Assembly: GCF_000521785.1 (NCBI RefSeq)
Contig: NZ_JALZ01000003.1
Location: 124,001-188,000 of the forward strand
Direction: 5' to 3'
DNA length: 64,000 nucleotides
Origin: Roseivivax halodurans JCM 10272
GTDB lineage: Bacteria; Pseudomonadota; Alphaproteobacteria; Rhodobacterales; Rhodobacteraceae
Part shown: in pieces, positions 7,672 to 17,363 of the stretch
Layout of the letters: every line of letters begins with the position of its first letter
Position numbering within the stretch: the stretch's first letter is position 1
The notes under the pieces: model-generated
Database searches by the model: none
Told to the model about the DNA's origin: nothing
Seen by the model: only the letters and a program-made list of their open reading frames with translations
Program-made: the position numbers and the translations under genes

Positions 7672-9201
7672 TTGCGCTGCCGCCTGTTCCTGATCTCTTT
7701 CCTCGTCGCCGGCACCGCGCTTGCCGATCCTCCCGCGCATCTGGCCGAGCCGCATCTCGACATCGTTCCCCGGACCGACGCCGAGCGCGAGAGGATTGCC
7801 GGGGCGACCGCCCTGCCCGAGGATTTCAGCGCGCCAGAAGCCTTCGAGCAGAACCCCGCGGGTGCCGCCACGGTCCGCGCCCGCAGCACGCCCGACGCCT
7901 TCTCGCAGGCCTCCGGCAACATGCCGTTCGAGCGCGAGCTGGATTTCAAGGTCGGCAACGGACTGTTCAAGAAGCTCTGGGCCTCTGCTCCGGCCTCCAC
8001 CAAGGCATCGGACGGGCTGGGCCCGGTCTACAACGCCCGCTCGTGCCAGCGCTGCCATCTGAAGGATGGACGGGGGCGGATCGCCGAGGAGGGCGAGAGC
8101 GGCCTCTTCCTGCGCCTTTCCGTTCCGCGGGACGAGGCGGGTGCGGCCGAGATCGACCGCTACCTCGCCGCGCTCGGCGACGAGATTCCGGGCGCGAACC
8201 CGCACCCGGTCTACGGAAGCCAGCTGCAGGACCTTGCCGTTCCCGGCGTTCCCGCGGAGGCGAAACTCGAGGTGCGATACGAGACCTTCGAGGAAGAGCT
8301 TTCGGGGGGCGAGACCGTCACCATGCACCGCCCGGTCTACGAGATCACCGATCCCGGCTACGGCCCGCTCGGCGACGTTCAGACGAGCCCGCGCCTCGCG
8401 CCGCAGATGATCGGGCTGGGGCTTCTGGAAGCGATTCCGTCCGCGGACATCCTCGCGGGCGCAGACCCCGAGGACCTGGACGGCGACGGCATCTCGGGAC
8501 GCGCGCAGATCGTCTGGTCGGCGGAGTTCGACCGCCCGATGCTCGGCCGGTTCGGCTGGAAGGCGGGCAATCCGACGATCCGCGAGCAGAGCGCCTCGGC
8601 CTTTGCGGGTGATATCGGCATATCGAACTCGCTGCACCCCGAGGGATACGGCGAATGCACCGAACGGCAGCCGGACTGCACCGGCGCGCCGCACGGGAAC
8701 GACGACGCCCGCGGCACCGAGATCGACGCGGAAGGGCTCGACCTCGTGACGTTCTATGCGCGCAACCTAGCGGTCCCGGCGCGCCGCGATGTGGACGATC
8801 CCACGGTCCTGCGCGGCAAGGAGATCTTCCACGAGAGCGGCTGCGCCTCCTGCCACACCCCGAAATTCGTGACCCACCGGTTGGAGGACCAGCCCGAGCA
8901 GAGCTTCCAGCTGATCTGGCCGATGACGGACCTGCTTCTGCACGACATGGGCGAGGGACTTGCCGATCACCGGCCGGAGCTGCGCGCCAGCGGAACGGAA
9001 TGGCGCACGGCGCCGCTCTGGGGGCTGGGGATGACCGAAACCGTCAGCGGCGAGGAGCGGTACCTGCACGACGGTCGTGCACGCTCCATCCTCGAGGCGA
9101 TCCTCTGGCACGGGGGCGAGGCGGAGGCTGCGAAGTCCCGTGTCGCCGGGATGCCGAAACCCGACCGCGATGCCCTGATCCGCTATCTGGAGAGCCTATG
9201 A
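7672..9201 (+). CDS. Di-haem oxidoreductase (putative peroxidase, DUF1111 family)
   Basis: A secreted c-type cytochrome of about 509 residues with two haem c motifs, CQRCH (from residue 125) and CASCH (from residue 391). It belongs to the di-haem oxidoreductase/putative peroxidase family that commonly travels with imelysin genes in iron operons. There is no ATG: the frame opens at TTG 7612, but the TTG at 7672 gives a clean signal peptide (MRCRLFLISFLVAGTALA) and was chosen. It is expected in the periplasm, perhaps changing iron redox state during uptake. The stop overlaps the next start (ATGA), so it is coupled to the second imelysin. Confidence 0.85.
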   Translation: MRCRLFLISFLVAGTALADPPAHLAEPHLDIVPRTDAERERIAGATALPEDFSAPEAFEQNPAGAATVRARSTPDAFSQASGNMPFERELDFKVGNGLFKKLWASAPASTKASDGLGPVYNARSCQRCHLKDGRGRIAEEGESGLFLRLSVPRDEAGAAEIDRYLAALGDEIPGANPHPVYGSQLQDLAVPGVPAEAKLEVRYETFEEELSGGETVTMHRPVYEITDPGYGPLGDVQTSPRLAPQMIGLGLLEAIPSADILAGADPEDLDGDGISGRAQIVWSAEFDRPMLGRFGWKAGNPTIREQSASAFAGDIGISNSLHPEGYGECTERQPDCTGAPHGNDDARGTEIDAEGLDLVTFYARNLAVPARRDVDDPTVLRGKEIFHESGCASCHTPKFVTHRLEDQPEQSFQLIWPMTDLLLHDMGEGLADHRPELRASGTEWRTAPLWGLGMTETVSGEERYLHDGRARSILEAILWHGGEAEAAKSRVAGMPKPDRDALIRYLESL

Positions 9202-10184
9202 TGCGCCTTGCCGTGCTTGCCCTCGCCCTGACCGCAACCGCCGCATCCGCGGGTGTCGAGGAGGCGGTGAGCGCGCATGTCCTGCCCGCGACGCAAGGCT
9301 TCGCCGACGCGGCCGAGGCGCTTGAGGAGGCCGCCGATACCGATTGCACCGCGGACGCCGTCCGGCCCGCCTGGAACGACGCCTTCGATGCCTGGCTCGG
9401 CCTCTCGCATCTGCGCTTCGGTCCGCTGGAGGAGGACAGCCGCGCGCTGACCATCGCCTTCTGGCCCGATACCCGCGGCATGACGCCCCGCGCGCTCGGC
9501 GGCCTCGTCGCCGACGAGGACCCGGTGATCGAGAGCGCCGAAGGCTTCGCCGAGGTGTCGGTGGCGGCACGGGGGCTCTACGCGATGGAGCGGCTGCTCT
9601 ATTCCGAGGATTACGCAGGTTACGGCGCCGAGGATTATGTCTGCGGGCTCGTGCGGGCCGAGGCGCGCGATCTCGCCCGGTCGGCGGCGCTGATCGCGGA
9701 GGACTGGGCGGCCTTCGCGATGACGGTGCGCGACGCGGGGAACGAGGGCAACGACACGTTCCTGTCCGAGCGCGAGTCGCGGCAAGCCTTCTACACCGCG
9801 CTCGTCACCGGGCTCGATTTCGTGGCCGACCAGCGCCTCGGCCGTCCGCTCGGCAGTTTCGACGATCCGCGCCCGGATCTCGCCGAGACGCAGCTGTCGG
9901 GTCGGGCGCTGCGCAACGTGACGCTGTCGCTCGAAGCCTTGCAGGACCTTGCGGCAACGCTTGGGTCGGAGAGCGCCCCCGAAACCGGCGCGGCTTTCGA
10001 CGCCGCGCTGGGGACGGCGAATTCCGTGGCGAGCGCGGATCTCTCCGGCGTCTCGGACCCGATGCAGCGCGTGCAGGTCGAGGCATTGCAGCAGGAGGTC
10101 CGCGACATCCGCCACGCGGTGTCGAACGAGATCGGCACGGCCCTCGGCGTGTCCGAGGGTTTCAACGCCACCGACGGGGATTGA
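9198..10184 (+). CDS. Second imelysin-like periplasmic protein
   Basis: A 328-residue secreted protein (signal peptide MMRLAVLALALTATAASA) related to the imelysin family. Family blocks are recognisable (WNDAFDAWLGLSHLRFGP, IAFWPDTRG), but the signature GxHxxE reads G126-L-Y128-A-M-E131, with tyrosine replacing histidine. It therefore belongs to a divergent imelysin-like group or has changed metal binding. The ATG overlaps the stop of the di-haem gene, and the DUF1513 gene follows after 16 bases, so these three genes form one unit. Confidence 0.85.
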   Translation: MMRLAVLALALTATAASAGVEEAVSAHVLPATQGFADAAEALEEAADTDCTADAVRPAWNDAFDAWLGLSHLRFGPLEEDSRALTIAFWPDTRGMTPRALGGLVADEDPVIESAEGFAEVSVAARGLYAMERLLYSEDYAGYGAEDYVCGLVRAEARDLARSAALIAEDWAAFAMTVRDAGNEGNDTFLSERESRQAFYTALVTGLDFVADQRLGRPLGSFDDPRPDLAETQLSGRALRNVTLSLEALQDLAATLGSESAPETGAAFDAALGTANSVASADLSGVSDPMQRVQVEALQQEVRDIRHAVSNEIGTALGVSEGFNATDGD

Positions 10185-10200
10185 CCGGAGAGGATCGCAG

Positions 10201-11277
10201 ATGACCACACGACGCGGATTCATGGCGAGCCTGCTCGCCGCGAGCACCCTGCCCCGCCTCTCCTGGGCGGATGCAGGCAGCCCCGCCTATCTCGGCGCGG
10301 CGAAGGATGCCTCGGGCGCCTACGCGCTGATCGGCCTCGACGATTCCGGGCAAGCGCTTTTCCGCATCGCCCTGCCGGAGCGCGGCCATGCCGCAACCGC
10401 TCACCCGAGTGCGCCCGAAGCGGTCGCCTTCGCCCGGCGCCCGGGGACCTTCGCGCTGGTCATCGATTGCGCGTCGGGGCGGCTTTCGCATCGGCTGGAC
10501 GCCCCCGAGGGGCGCCATTTTTACGGCCATGGCGTGTTCGTCGCCGAGGGCAATGTACTCTGCACGCCCGAGAACCACATCGAGAGCGGGACCGGCCGGA
10601 TCGGCCTCTGGTCGCGTCCCGAAGGCTACCGGCGGATCGGCGAGATCGAGACCGGCGGCATAGGTCCGCATGACATACTGCGCCTCGAGGGCGATGTCCT
10701 CGCGGTCGCGAATGGCGGCATCCGGACGCATCCGGAGAGCGGGCGCGAGAAGCTCAACATCGCCACGATGCGTCCCTCCCTCACTTATCTCACTCCCGAG
10801 GGCGAGATCCTCGAGGAGGTCGTGCTCGATCCGGACCTCCACAAGAACTCCATCCGCCACCTCGCGCAGGGGCCGGACGGGACCGTGGCCTTTGCGATGC
10901 AATGGCAGGGCGACGTCATGGATCCGGTGCCGCTCCTTGGCCTGCACCGCCGGGGGGGAAGGCCGCGTCTTCTCTCGGCCGATCTCGCCGAGCAGCTGGC
11001 GATGGAGGGCTATGCCGGATCGGTCGCGATGAGCGGCGACGGACGCTTCGCCGCGATCACGTCGCCGCGCGGCGGGCGCGTCCACCGGTTCGACACGGAG
11101 AGCGGCGCCTGTCACGTGGTCCGGCGCAGCGACGTCTGCGGGCTGGCCCCTGCCGCAGAGGGCTTTACCGCGACCGACGGTCTCGGCGGCGTGCTGCGCG
11201 TGACGGACGGCGCGGAGCCCCTCGCTGCCCATGAAGGCCTCGCCTGGGACAATCACCTTGTGCCGATCCACGTCTGA
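10201..11277 (+). CDS. DUF1513 protein, Tat-exported, iron-operon partner
   Basis: A 358-residue protein whose N-terminus (TTRRGFMASLLAAS) is a twin-arginine signal, so it is exported folded to the periplasm. The rest matches DUF1513, a family regularly found next to imelysin and di-haem genes. Repeated beta segments with GHGVF, GIGPHDI and NSIRHLAQ suggest a seven-bladed propeller; function is unproven. A longer open frame starts at 9949 but overlaps the upstream imelysin gene, so ATG 10201 was chosen. Confidence 0.8.
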   Translation: MTTRRGFMASLLAASTLPRLSWADAGSPAYLGAAKDASGAYALIGLDDSGQALFRIALPERGHAATAHPSAPEAVAFARRPGTFALVIDCASGRLSHRLDAPEGRHFYGHGVFVAEGNVLCTPENHIESGTGRIGLWSRPEGYRRIGEIETGGIGPHDILRLEGDVLAVANGGIRTHPESGREKLNIATMRPSLTYLTPEGEILEEVVLDPDLHKNSIRHLAQGPDGTVAFAMQWQGDVMDPVPLLGLHRRGGRPRLLSADLAEQLAMEGYAGSVAMSGDGRFAAITSPRGGRVHRFDTESGACHVVRRSDVCGLAPAAEGFTATDGLGGVLRVTDGAEPLAAHEGLAWDNHLVPIHV

Positions 11278-11330
11278 CCTGCCGTTCCCCCTCGCGCCCG
11301 GTCGCGGGCATCCTTAACGTGGCGCCGGAT

Positions 11331-12368
11331 ATGCGACTCGGTACGATCACCTTCGGCACGGCACTCGCCATCATGCTCGGCTGGCTCATCTGGATGGGCA
11401 AGCCGATCCTCTTGCCCGTGCTCGTGGCGGTGGTGTCGCTCTATGTCCTCTCGGCCGCGGCGACGGCGCTGAAGAAGCTGCCTCTGATCGGGGTTCTTCC
11501 CCTCTGGGCGCTTCGCACGCTGGTGCTGCTGGCCTTTGCCGCGGGGCTCGCCGCGCTCTTCTTCATGCTGGTGGTGAATTTCGGCCGCGTGGCCGAGCAG
11601 ATCCCCGGCTACGAGCAGAACCTCGACCGGCTGGTCGCCCGCGGCGCGACGCTGCTAGGGATCGAGGACGAACCGAACTGGGCCATCGTCCGCGACGCGA
11701 CGCTCGGGCGGATCAACGTCGCTTCCTATATCGGGACCTTCGCCAACCAGATCCGCGGGATCGGGGCCACTCTCTTCCTCGTCGTGCTCTACGCCGCGTT
11801 CCTCTTTGCCGAGCGGGCGCTCTTCGCCGACAAGATCTCGATCGCGCTCGGGGGCTTCCAGCGGGGGCAGAAGGCGGTGGATCTCGTCGACCGGATCAAC
11901 ACCCGGATCAGCGACTACCTCCTCGTGAAGACTTTCGTGAACGTCGTGCTCGCCGCGATTTCCTTCGCGATCATGTGGGCGATCGGGATCGAGTTCGCGC
12001 TCTTCTGGGCCGTCCTGATCGGATTTCTAAATTACGTGCCTTATTTCGGATCGCTGATCGGGGTGCTGTTCCCGGTGCTGCTGAGCCTCGTGCAGTCCGG
12101 CTCGTTCCAATTCGCAGGCATCGCGCTGGTCGGCCTCACGATCGCGCAGGTCTATGTCGGCGCGGTGCTCGAGCCGCGCCTCATGGGCCGGACGTTCAAC
12201 CTCTCTCCGGCGGTCGTGCTGCTTGCACTGGCGTTCTGGGGCGCGCTCTGGGGCATCGCGGGCGCGATCCTCGCCGTGCCGCTCACCGCGAGCCTCGTCA
12301 TCGTGCTGGCCGAGATCGATGCGACGCGGCCCATCGCCGTCATGCTCTCCGCCCGGGGGCGGATATGA
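11331..12368 (+). CDS. AI-2E family transporter (PerM-like)
   Basis: An integral membrane protein of 345 residues with about seven hydrophobic helices: two near the N-terminus, one at about 65-85, and a C-terminal cluster. The FLNYVPYFGSLIGVLFPV and ALAFWGALWGIAGAILAVP stretches are typical of the family. Members include quorum-signal exporters and Na+/H+ antiporters, so the substrate cannot be assigned. An in-frame GTG at 11319 is an alternative start; neither start has a strong ribosome-binding site. The stop overlaps the start of the methyltransferase gene. Confidence 0.8.
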   Translation: MRLGTITFGTALAIMLGWLIWMGKPILLPVLVAVVSLYVLSAAATALKKLPLIGVLPLWALRTLVLLAFAAGLAALFFMLVVNFGRVAEQIPGYEQNLDRLVARGATLLGIEDEPNWAIVRDATLGRINVASYIGTFANQIRGIGATLFLVVLYAAFLFAERALFADKISIALGGFQRGQKAVDLVDRINTRISDYLLVKTFVNVVLAAISFAIMWAIGIEFALFWAVLIGFLNYVPYFGSLIGVLFPVLLSLVQSGSFQFAGIALVGLTIAQVYVGAVLEPRLMGRTFNLSPAVVLLALAFWGALWGIAGAILAVPLTASLVIVLAEIDATRPIAVMLSARGRI

Positions 12369-13465
12369 GCCTCGAGATCTTTCTCGTCTGCGCGCCGGGG
12401 CTCGAGCCGCTTCTGGCGGAGGAGGCGCGCGAGGCGGGGTTTGCCTCGGTGGAAGCCGGCGCGGGCGGAGTGACCGTCGCGGGCGGATGGCCCGAGGTCT
12501 GGCGGGCGAACCTGACCTTGCGCGGCGCGGCGCGGGTGCTGGTCCGGATCGGAGGCTTTCACGCGCCGCATCTCGCGCAGCTCGACAAGCGGGCGCGGAA
12601 GTTCCCCTGGGCCGAGACGCTGCGGACGGGCGTTCCGGTCAAGGTCGACGTCACCTGTCGGAAGTCGAAGATCTACCACGCGGGCGCGGCGGCGCAGCGG
12701 ATCGAGGGGGCACTGGAGGCGGCGGGGATTCCCGTCTCGGCAGAGGCGGAGATCGTGCTGAAGGTCCGGATCGAGGACGATTTCGTGCAGTTCTCGCTCG
12801 ATTCGAGCGGCGAGCCGCTCCACCGGCGGGGCTTCAAGCAGGCGGTCGGCAAGGCGCCGATGCGCGAGACGCTCGCCGCGCTCTTCCTGCGCGCGGCCGG
12901 GTTTGACGGCAGCGAGCCGGTGGTCGATCCGATGTGCGGTTCCGGCACATTCCTGCTCGAGGCGGCGGAGCGGGCCGCGGGGCTTCACCCCGGGCGCGCG
13001 CGGCGCTTCGCCTTCGAGAATTTCGGCAGCTTCGACGCCTCCGCGTGGGACGCGATGCGGAGCGGGTCTCCCCCGCCCGAGGGTCGGGTCCGGTTCTTCG
13101 GATCCGACCGGGATCAGGGCGCCGTGAAGGGCGCATCTGCCAATGCCGAGCGCGCCGGCGTCACGGCGATGACGCAATTCACCTGCCATCCGGTCAGCGA
13201 GCTGCAGCGCCCCGAGGGCCCGCCGGGCCTCGTCATCGTCAATCCGCCCTACGGCGCGCGGATCGGCAACAAGGGGCTGCTCTACGCGATCTACGGCGCG
13301 CTCGGCGAGACGCTGAAGACGCGCTTCCGGGGCTGGCGGGTCGCGCTGGTGACCTCCGAGAAATCGCTCGCCACCGCGACGAAACTGCCCTTCGGACCGC
13401 CGGGCCCGCCGGTTCCGCATGGCGGGCTCAAGGTCCAGCTCTGGCAGACGAAACCGCTCGGCTGA
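12365..13465 (+). CDS. RlmL/TrmG10-type RNA N2-guanine methyltransferase
   Basis: A SAM-dependent RNA methyltransferase of 366 residues. The N-terminal 60-160 region resembles a THUMP RNA-binding domain (VKVDVTCRKSKIYHAGAAAQ). The Rossmann domain follows with the SAM-loop motif DPMCGSGTF (188-196) and the catalytic NPPYG (293-297), the pattern of guanine-N2 methyltransferases such as RlmL. It lacks the C-terminal RlmK half seen in Escherichia coli RlmKL. It is coupled to the transporter gene by a 4-base overlap. The target could be 23S rRNA or tRNA. Confidence 0.85.
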   Translation: MSLEIFLVCAPGLEPLLAEEAREAGFASVEAGAGGVTVAGGWPEVWRANLTLRGAARVLVRIGGFHAPHLAQLDKRARKFPWAETLRTGVPVKVDVTCRKSKIYHAGAAAQRIEGALEAAGIPVSAEAEIVLKVRIEDDFVQFSLDSSGEPLHRRGFKQAVGKAPMRETLAALFLRAAGFDGSEPVVDPMCGSGTFLLEAAERAAGLHPGRARRFAFENFGSFDASAWDAMRSGSPPPEGRVRFFGSDRDQGAVKGASANAERAGVTAMTQFTCHPVSELQRPEGPPGLVIVNPPYGARIGNKGLLYAIYGALGETLKTRFRGWRVALVTSEKSLATATKLPFGPPGPPVPHGGLKVQLWQTKPLG

Positions 13466-13723
13466 GGCGAGGCCTTTCGCCTTGCCTCTCATACGGATGC
13501 GCCTCGCCTTCCGCCCTCGAGCCAACCGAGATCTCGGCGCGGAGAACCGAGCGTAAAGCGCAGTGGAAAATCGCGCTATAGTAGAGTACTCTCGCCTCAA
13601 TAGAATCCGACATTACCGATTCGTTTTGAATAATATTTAGTCATTTCATCGCGCGCGATTCCAACAGGCATCGCGGAGCAAAATAGAATTGCGTGTATCC
13701 GTCTATTGATTGGAGGCAATTGA

Positions 13724-16700
13724 ATGAAATCCGTTATTTTCCAGTCCCGTTTCAGGGCTTTCTCCTGCCTCGTTGCATCAGTATTCGGACTTGCGCCCCA
13801 TGGGGTGCAGGCACAAACGGATCTGAGGATCCTCGGGACCCTGGTGGCGCCGATCGAGACGCCGCAGGAACTGGCTCTCGTAGAGCTTGCCGACACCCCG
13901 GTCTCGCTTCGCACAATATCGGCCGGGAGCACGACCGTGATCGCCGAGGGACGGACGGCCCTGAACGGGAGCTTCTCGTTCACGACCAAGGCCGGGCAGA
14001 ACTACCAGGTCTGCTGGAACTATCAGGACGTCGAGGGCTGCCGCCGCGTGACGCGGCCGGACTCGTCGGCCGCCGGCGGGCAGGCGCTGGCCGGGGTCAT
14101 CCCGCTCGGACCCGTACATGTCGGTCTCAAGCCGCCCCTGGTCTTCGGCCGAGTACTGACCGGAGACAGCCGGCCATGCTGGGTCCAGGATTCGTTCTTC
14201 GAACTCGATGTCAGTACCGACGTGATCGGGGGCGGACGCAATGCAAAGGCCAACACGCAGGGCGAATACGTCATCCTGCCCAGGGCGCAGGTCTTCCTCA
14301 TCCGCGGCGAATGCGAGAAGGCGCAGGTCGCGCAGACCATCGCCGCCGGGACGGGCTCGCTGCGGGTGGACATGACGCTGCCCAACCGCGCGCCGCAGAT
14401 CACCTCGATCGCGGCCACGGACGGCGCCGAATTCACCACCCGGTCCGCGCCGGCCGAAACGCTCAAGATCGTCTCGACCAATCGCGATCTCGACGGCCAC
14501 GGGCTCGAGCACAGCTGGCGGCTGATGGGCGGCAGCGACGGCGTGCTGTCGGGCTCGACCGTGCGCACGGAATCGTGGGACCTGCCCAATATCGACGGGC
14601 GGCGGTCGGTCTACCTCATGGCGCGGGACGGCTTCGGCGGCTTCGCGATGCGCCGCTTCGACATGGAGGTCGGTGACGACATCATCGAGGCCAGCGGCCA
14701 GGCCGTCGACAGCGCGACCGGAACGCCGATCGCGGGCGCCCGGGTGACCTTCGGCGAGGCGCAGGCGCAAACCGACGGCAACGGCTGGTTCCGCCTGGAG
14801 AGAAAACCGAACGACGAGGACCGGTACGTGCTCAACATCGAGCATCCGAACTTCGCCATGATGTCGCGGATCCTCGACCGTACGGCGCGCGGCCAGACCT
14901 ATCAGATGATCCGCGCGCAGGTCGTCACCTTCCCGAGCGGCCAGGGCGTGACGCTCGAGGACACGCGCAGCTCCGGCATCTGCAACCAGGAGAGGTCGGG
15001 CGATACGCGCCGTACAATGCGTCTCGTGCCGCCGCGCTTCGTCGGCTTCGAGAAGACCGGCGACGCAGCGCCCCGCAACCGCGCCGAGCCGGCCGGGGAC
15101 GCGCGGACGGGCACGATGGTGCCCGGCGGGCTTGTCACCGGCGGCCGACTGCGCGACGGCGGGACCGTCTCAGGCGGGCAGCTGTCCATCGCGCGCGGGA
15201 CCATCGGGTCGGTCACGATCGGCACGCCCCTGACCGATGCCAACAGTCGCGCGGTGGCGGGTCGCGTCGATCTGAGCGCCGCCTTCCCCTTCGAGAGGAT
15301 GGACGAGAGCGAGGACGCGACGGCGGCCGAGGCGGTCGCGATGGTGATGAAACGGCAGCGGGAATGCGATCGCCGGGGCATCCAGATCCGCCTGCAGCCG
15401 GACAGTTTCCGCCTCGAGGACGGCACGCCCTATTCCGGTGCCGTGCGCGCGGCGATCGCGACGCTGAATCCCGCGATCCGCTCCATTCCCGGCGATTACC
15501 AGGCCATCGATGCCAACGGCGACCGCGCCGAGCTCCTGAGCTTCGGAGCGCTCTATGCGGACTTCACCGACATGCAGGGCAACCGGTTGGGGCTGCGCCC
15601 CGGCGTCGAGGCCGAGATCCTGACCCCGGTCAGTTCCTACCAGTCCGGCAGCGCGCAGCCGACGATCGCGCAATGGTCCTACGATGCCGAGACTGGCTTC
15701 TGGAGGGAGGAAGGCACGGGCACGTTGCAGAACACCTCGAACGGGCCGCGTTATGTCGGCAAGACGTCCCACTTCTCGACGTTGAACATGGACGTCTCCG
15801 GCAACGATCCCGCCGACGCCACCTGCGTTCGCTTCGAGGTCGGGTCCGACTTCGCGGCCTGGAGCAACCTGACGATCCGCGCCTATGTCTCGTATGGCGG
15901 CGATTCGGTGCAGGTGAAGGAGACGGCGCTCAACAATGACCAGTACCAAGCGATCTATCGCATCCCCTTCGGAAACGGCTTTCCGCCGAACACATTGAGG
16001 CTCGAGCTTCGCGGCACGTCCTCGGGGCAGGAGGTCGTCCTGCTCGACGACATCATCAACACCGACGCGCGTCCCCAGATGACGTTCGATCCGTCGGACC
16101 CCGACGCGCTCTGGCCGGACTACCCCTATGACGAATGTGGCGATCCGCTTCTGCTGACCGCCGCGCCGGGCATCATTCCGCCCTATGGCGACTCGGACGG
16201 CTTCGGCCGGCCGGCCTTCCTGAGCGGACCCTACGGCGACTTCAATCCCGCCGACGGCGCGCTTCAGGTCGTCGACTATTACAACGCCATCGATCCCGGC
16301 GGGGCCAAGACGAATCTCGAGGATTGGTGGGTCGCCAATGGCTTCGGACCGGACGGCGCTGGCGGAGGGCATCCGAGCTATGTCCGGCAGGCCTATCTCA
16401 ATCACAACGATCTCGGCTTCGGACGCGACATGCATTGCCGCACGGATGCTCCGGACGCCGGCGATGCGGCCTGCTACGTGACCAATTACGGCCTGCCGGA
16501 TCAGAACCCGGCCAATGCCGACGCGGCCGAGACCCAGGATCCCGCGGTGCAGGGCGCAACCGTCACGATGGAATACGACGCCCAGGCGCCTCAGGCGGAG
16601 CGGGTACAGTTCTACGTGTTCGGTGGCGGCACCGGCGCGGCGGGACGGATCAACTTCGCCGATCTCGACGGGCTCGGTCCGAAGCCTGTGCCGTTCCTGT

Positions 16701-17266
16701 GCATGGTCTGCCATGGCGGCGGGCCGAGCCTGAACGCAAACGACGTGGTCGAGCATGCGCGCTTCCGGGAGTTCGACCTGCCGAGCTTCCGGTATCCGGG
16801 CGCCGGGGAATGGGACTTCGGCGACGGCACGGCGACCGGCGTTCTCGACGCGACGGACCTCGACAACTTCGCCACCCTCAACGAATATGTCGAGGGGATC
16901 CACAGCGGGACACCGATCGGGAACCTGATCGACAACTGGTATCCGACAGCGTTCTCGGGCCCGCCGGTTCAGCCCAACGTGCCGTCCGGCTGGTCGACAG
17001 AGGCGAGCGTCTATCACGAAGTGCATGGCAAGGCCTGCCGCACCTGCCACGTGGCGCGCGATGCGGGCATCCCGAACAACTTCCTGACCTTCGAGAGTTC
17101 GGCCAATCTTTCCGGAACGAGCTACGCCGTGTGTGATCCGTTCGACACCGGCGTCCGCTTCATGCCCAACGCGGTCGTCACGTACCGGAACTTCTGGACG
17201 GACACGAACCGTGTGAACCTCTACGAGGCCCTGACCGGAACGGCACTCAACACCTGCGCCGACTGA
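13724..17266 (+). CDS. Large secreted multidomain protein with two c-type haem motifs
   Basis: An 1180-residue exported protein with a signal peptide (about 1-30, ending GVQAQ) that I do not recognise as a whole. The first half has immunoglobulin-like or carboxypeptidase-regulatory-type beta domains (about 38-110, and 330-395 with ASGQAVDSATGTPIAGARVTF). A middle part (about 600-690) reads like the extracellular domain of CILP/FAM171-type proteins (WSYDAETGFWREEGTG). The C-terminal quarter carries two haem c motifs, CMVCH (from residue 993) and CRTCH (from residue 1105). It may be a surface cytochrome. It has a strong ribosome-binding site (GGAGG) and an AT-richer leader than its neighbours, and appears monocistronic. 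Confidence 0.75.
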   Translation: MKSVIFQSRFRAFSCLVASVFGLAPHGVQAQTDLRILGTLVAPIETPQELALVELADTPVSLRTISAGSTTVIAEGRTALNGSFSFTTKAGQNYQVCWNYQDVEGCRRVTRPDSSAAGGQALAGVIPLGPVHVGLKPPLVFGRVLTGDSRPCWVQDSFFELDVSTDVIGGGRNAKANTQGEYVILPRAQVFLIRGECEKAQVAQTIAAGTGSLRVDMTLPNRAPQITSIAATDGAEFTTRSAPAETLKIVSTNRDLDGHGLEHSWRLMGGSDGVLSGSTVRTESWDLPNIDGRRSVYLMARDGFGGFAMRRFDMEVGDDIIEASGQAVDSATGTPIAGARVTFGEAQAQTDGNGWFRLERKPNDEDRYVLNIEHPNFAMMSRILDRTARGQTYQMIRAQVVTFPSGQGVTLEDTRSSGICNQERSGDTRRTMRLVPPRFVGFEKTGDAAPRNRAEPAGDARTGTMVPGGLVTGGRLRDGGTVSGGQLSIARGTIGSVTIGTPLTDANSRAVAGRVDLSAAFPFERMDESEDATAAEAVAMVMKRQRECDRRGIQIRLQPDSFRLEDGTPYSGAVRAAIATLNPAIRSIPGDYQAIDANGDRAELLSFGALYADFTDMQGNRLGLRPGVEAEILTPVSSYQSGSAQPTIAQWSYDAETGFWREEGTGTLQNTSNGPRYVGKTSHFSTLNMDVSGNDPADATCVRFEVGSDFAAWSNLTIRAYVSYGGDSVQVKETALNNDQYQAIYRIPFGNGFPPNTLRLELRGTSSGQEVVLLDDIINTDARPQMTFDPSDPDALWPDYPYDECGDPLLLTAAPGIIPPYGDSDGFGRPAFLSGPYGDFNPADGALQVVDYYNAIDPGGAKTNLEDWWVANGFGPDGAGGGHPSYVRQAYLNHNDLGFGRDMHCRTDAPDAGDAACYVTNYGLPDQNPANADAAETQDPAVQGATVTMEYDAQAPQAERVQFYVFGGGTGAAGRINFADLDGLGPKPVPFLCMVCHGGGPSLNANDVVEHARFREFDLPSFRYPGAGEWDFGDGTATGVLDATDLDNFATLNEYVEGIHSGTPIGNLIDNWYPTAFSGPPVQPNVPSGWSTEASVYHEVHGKACRTCHVARDAGIPNNFLTFESSANLSGTSYAVCDPFDTGVRFMPNAVVTYRNFWTDTNRVNLYEALTGTALNTCAD

Positions 17267-17313
17267 CGATCCGCCACCTGAATAGATCCGCAGGCGCCGG
17301 CGGATTCCACGAA

Positions 17314-17341
17314 AAAGGGCGGCCCCGGCGGGCCGCCCTTT
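17314..17341. terminator. Strong bidirectional terminator
   Basis: A perfect 12-bp stem, AAAGGGCGGCCC (17314-17325) and GGGCCGCCCTTT (17330-17341), with a CGGC loop. U-rich ends on both strands suit the convergent stop codons of the large secreted protein gene and dctP. Confidence 0.85.
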
Positions 17342-17363
17342 CACGAATTCTATCCGCGCCGGA

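Noticed and set aside
13466-13723. AT-richer stretch before the large haem protein, considered as a mobile-element border
   Set aside because: No inverted ends, direct repeats or transposase remnants were seen; it looks like a promoter region.
15170-17344. Long minus-strand open frame (724 codons) in the large haem protein gene
   Set aside because: Antisense shadow; the plus frame has a signal peptide, haem motifs and a good ribosome-binding site.
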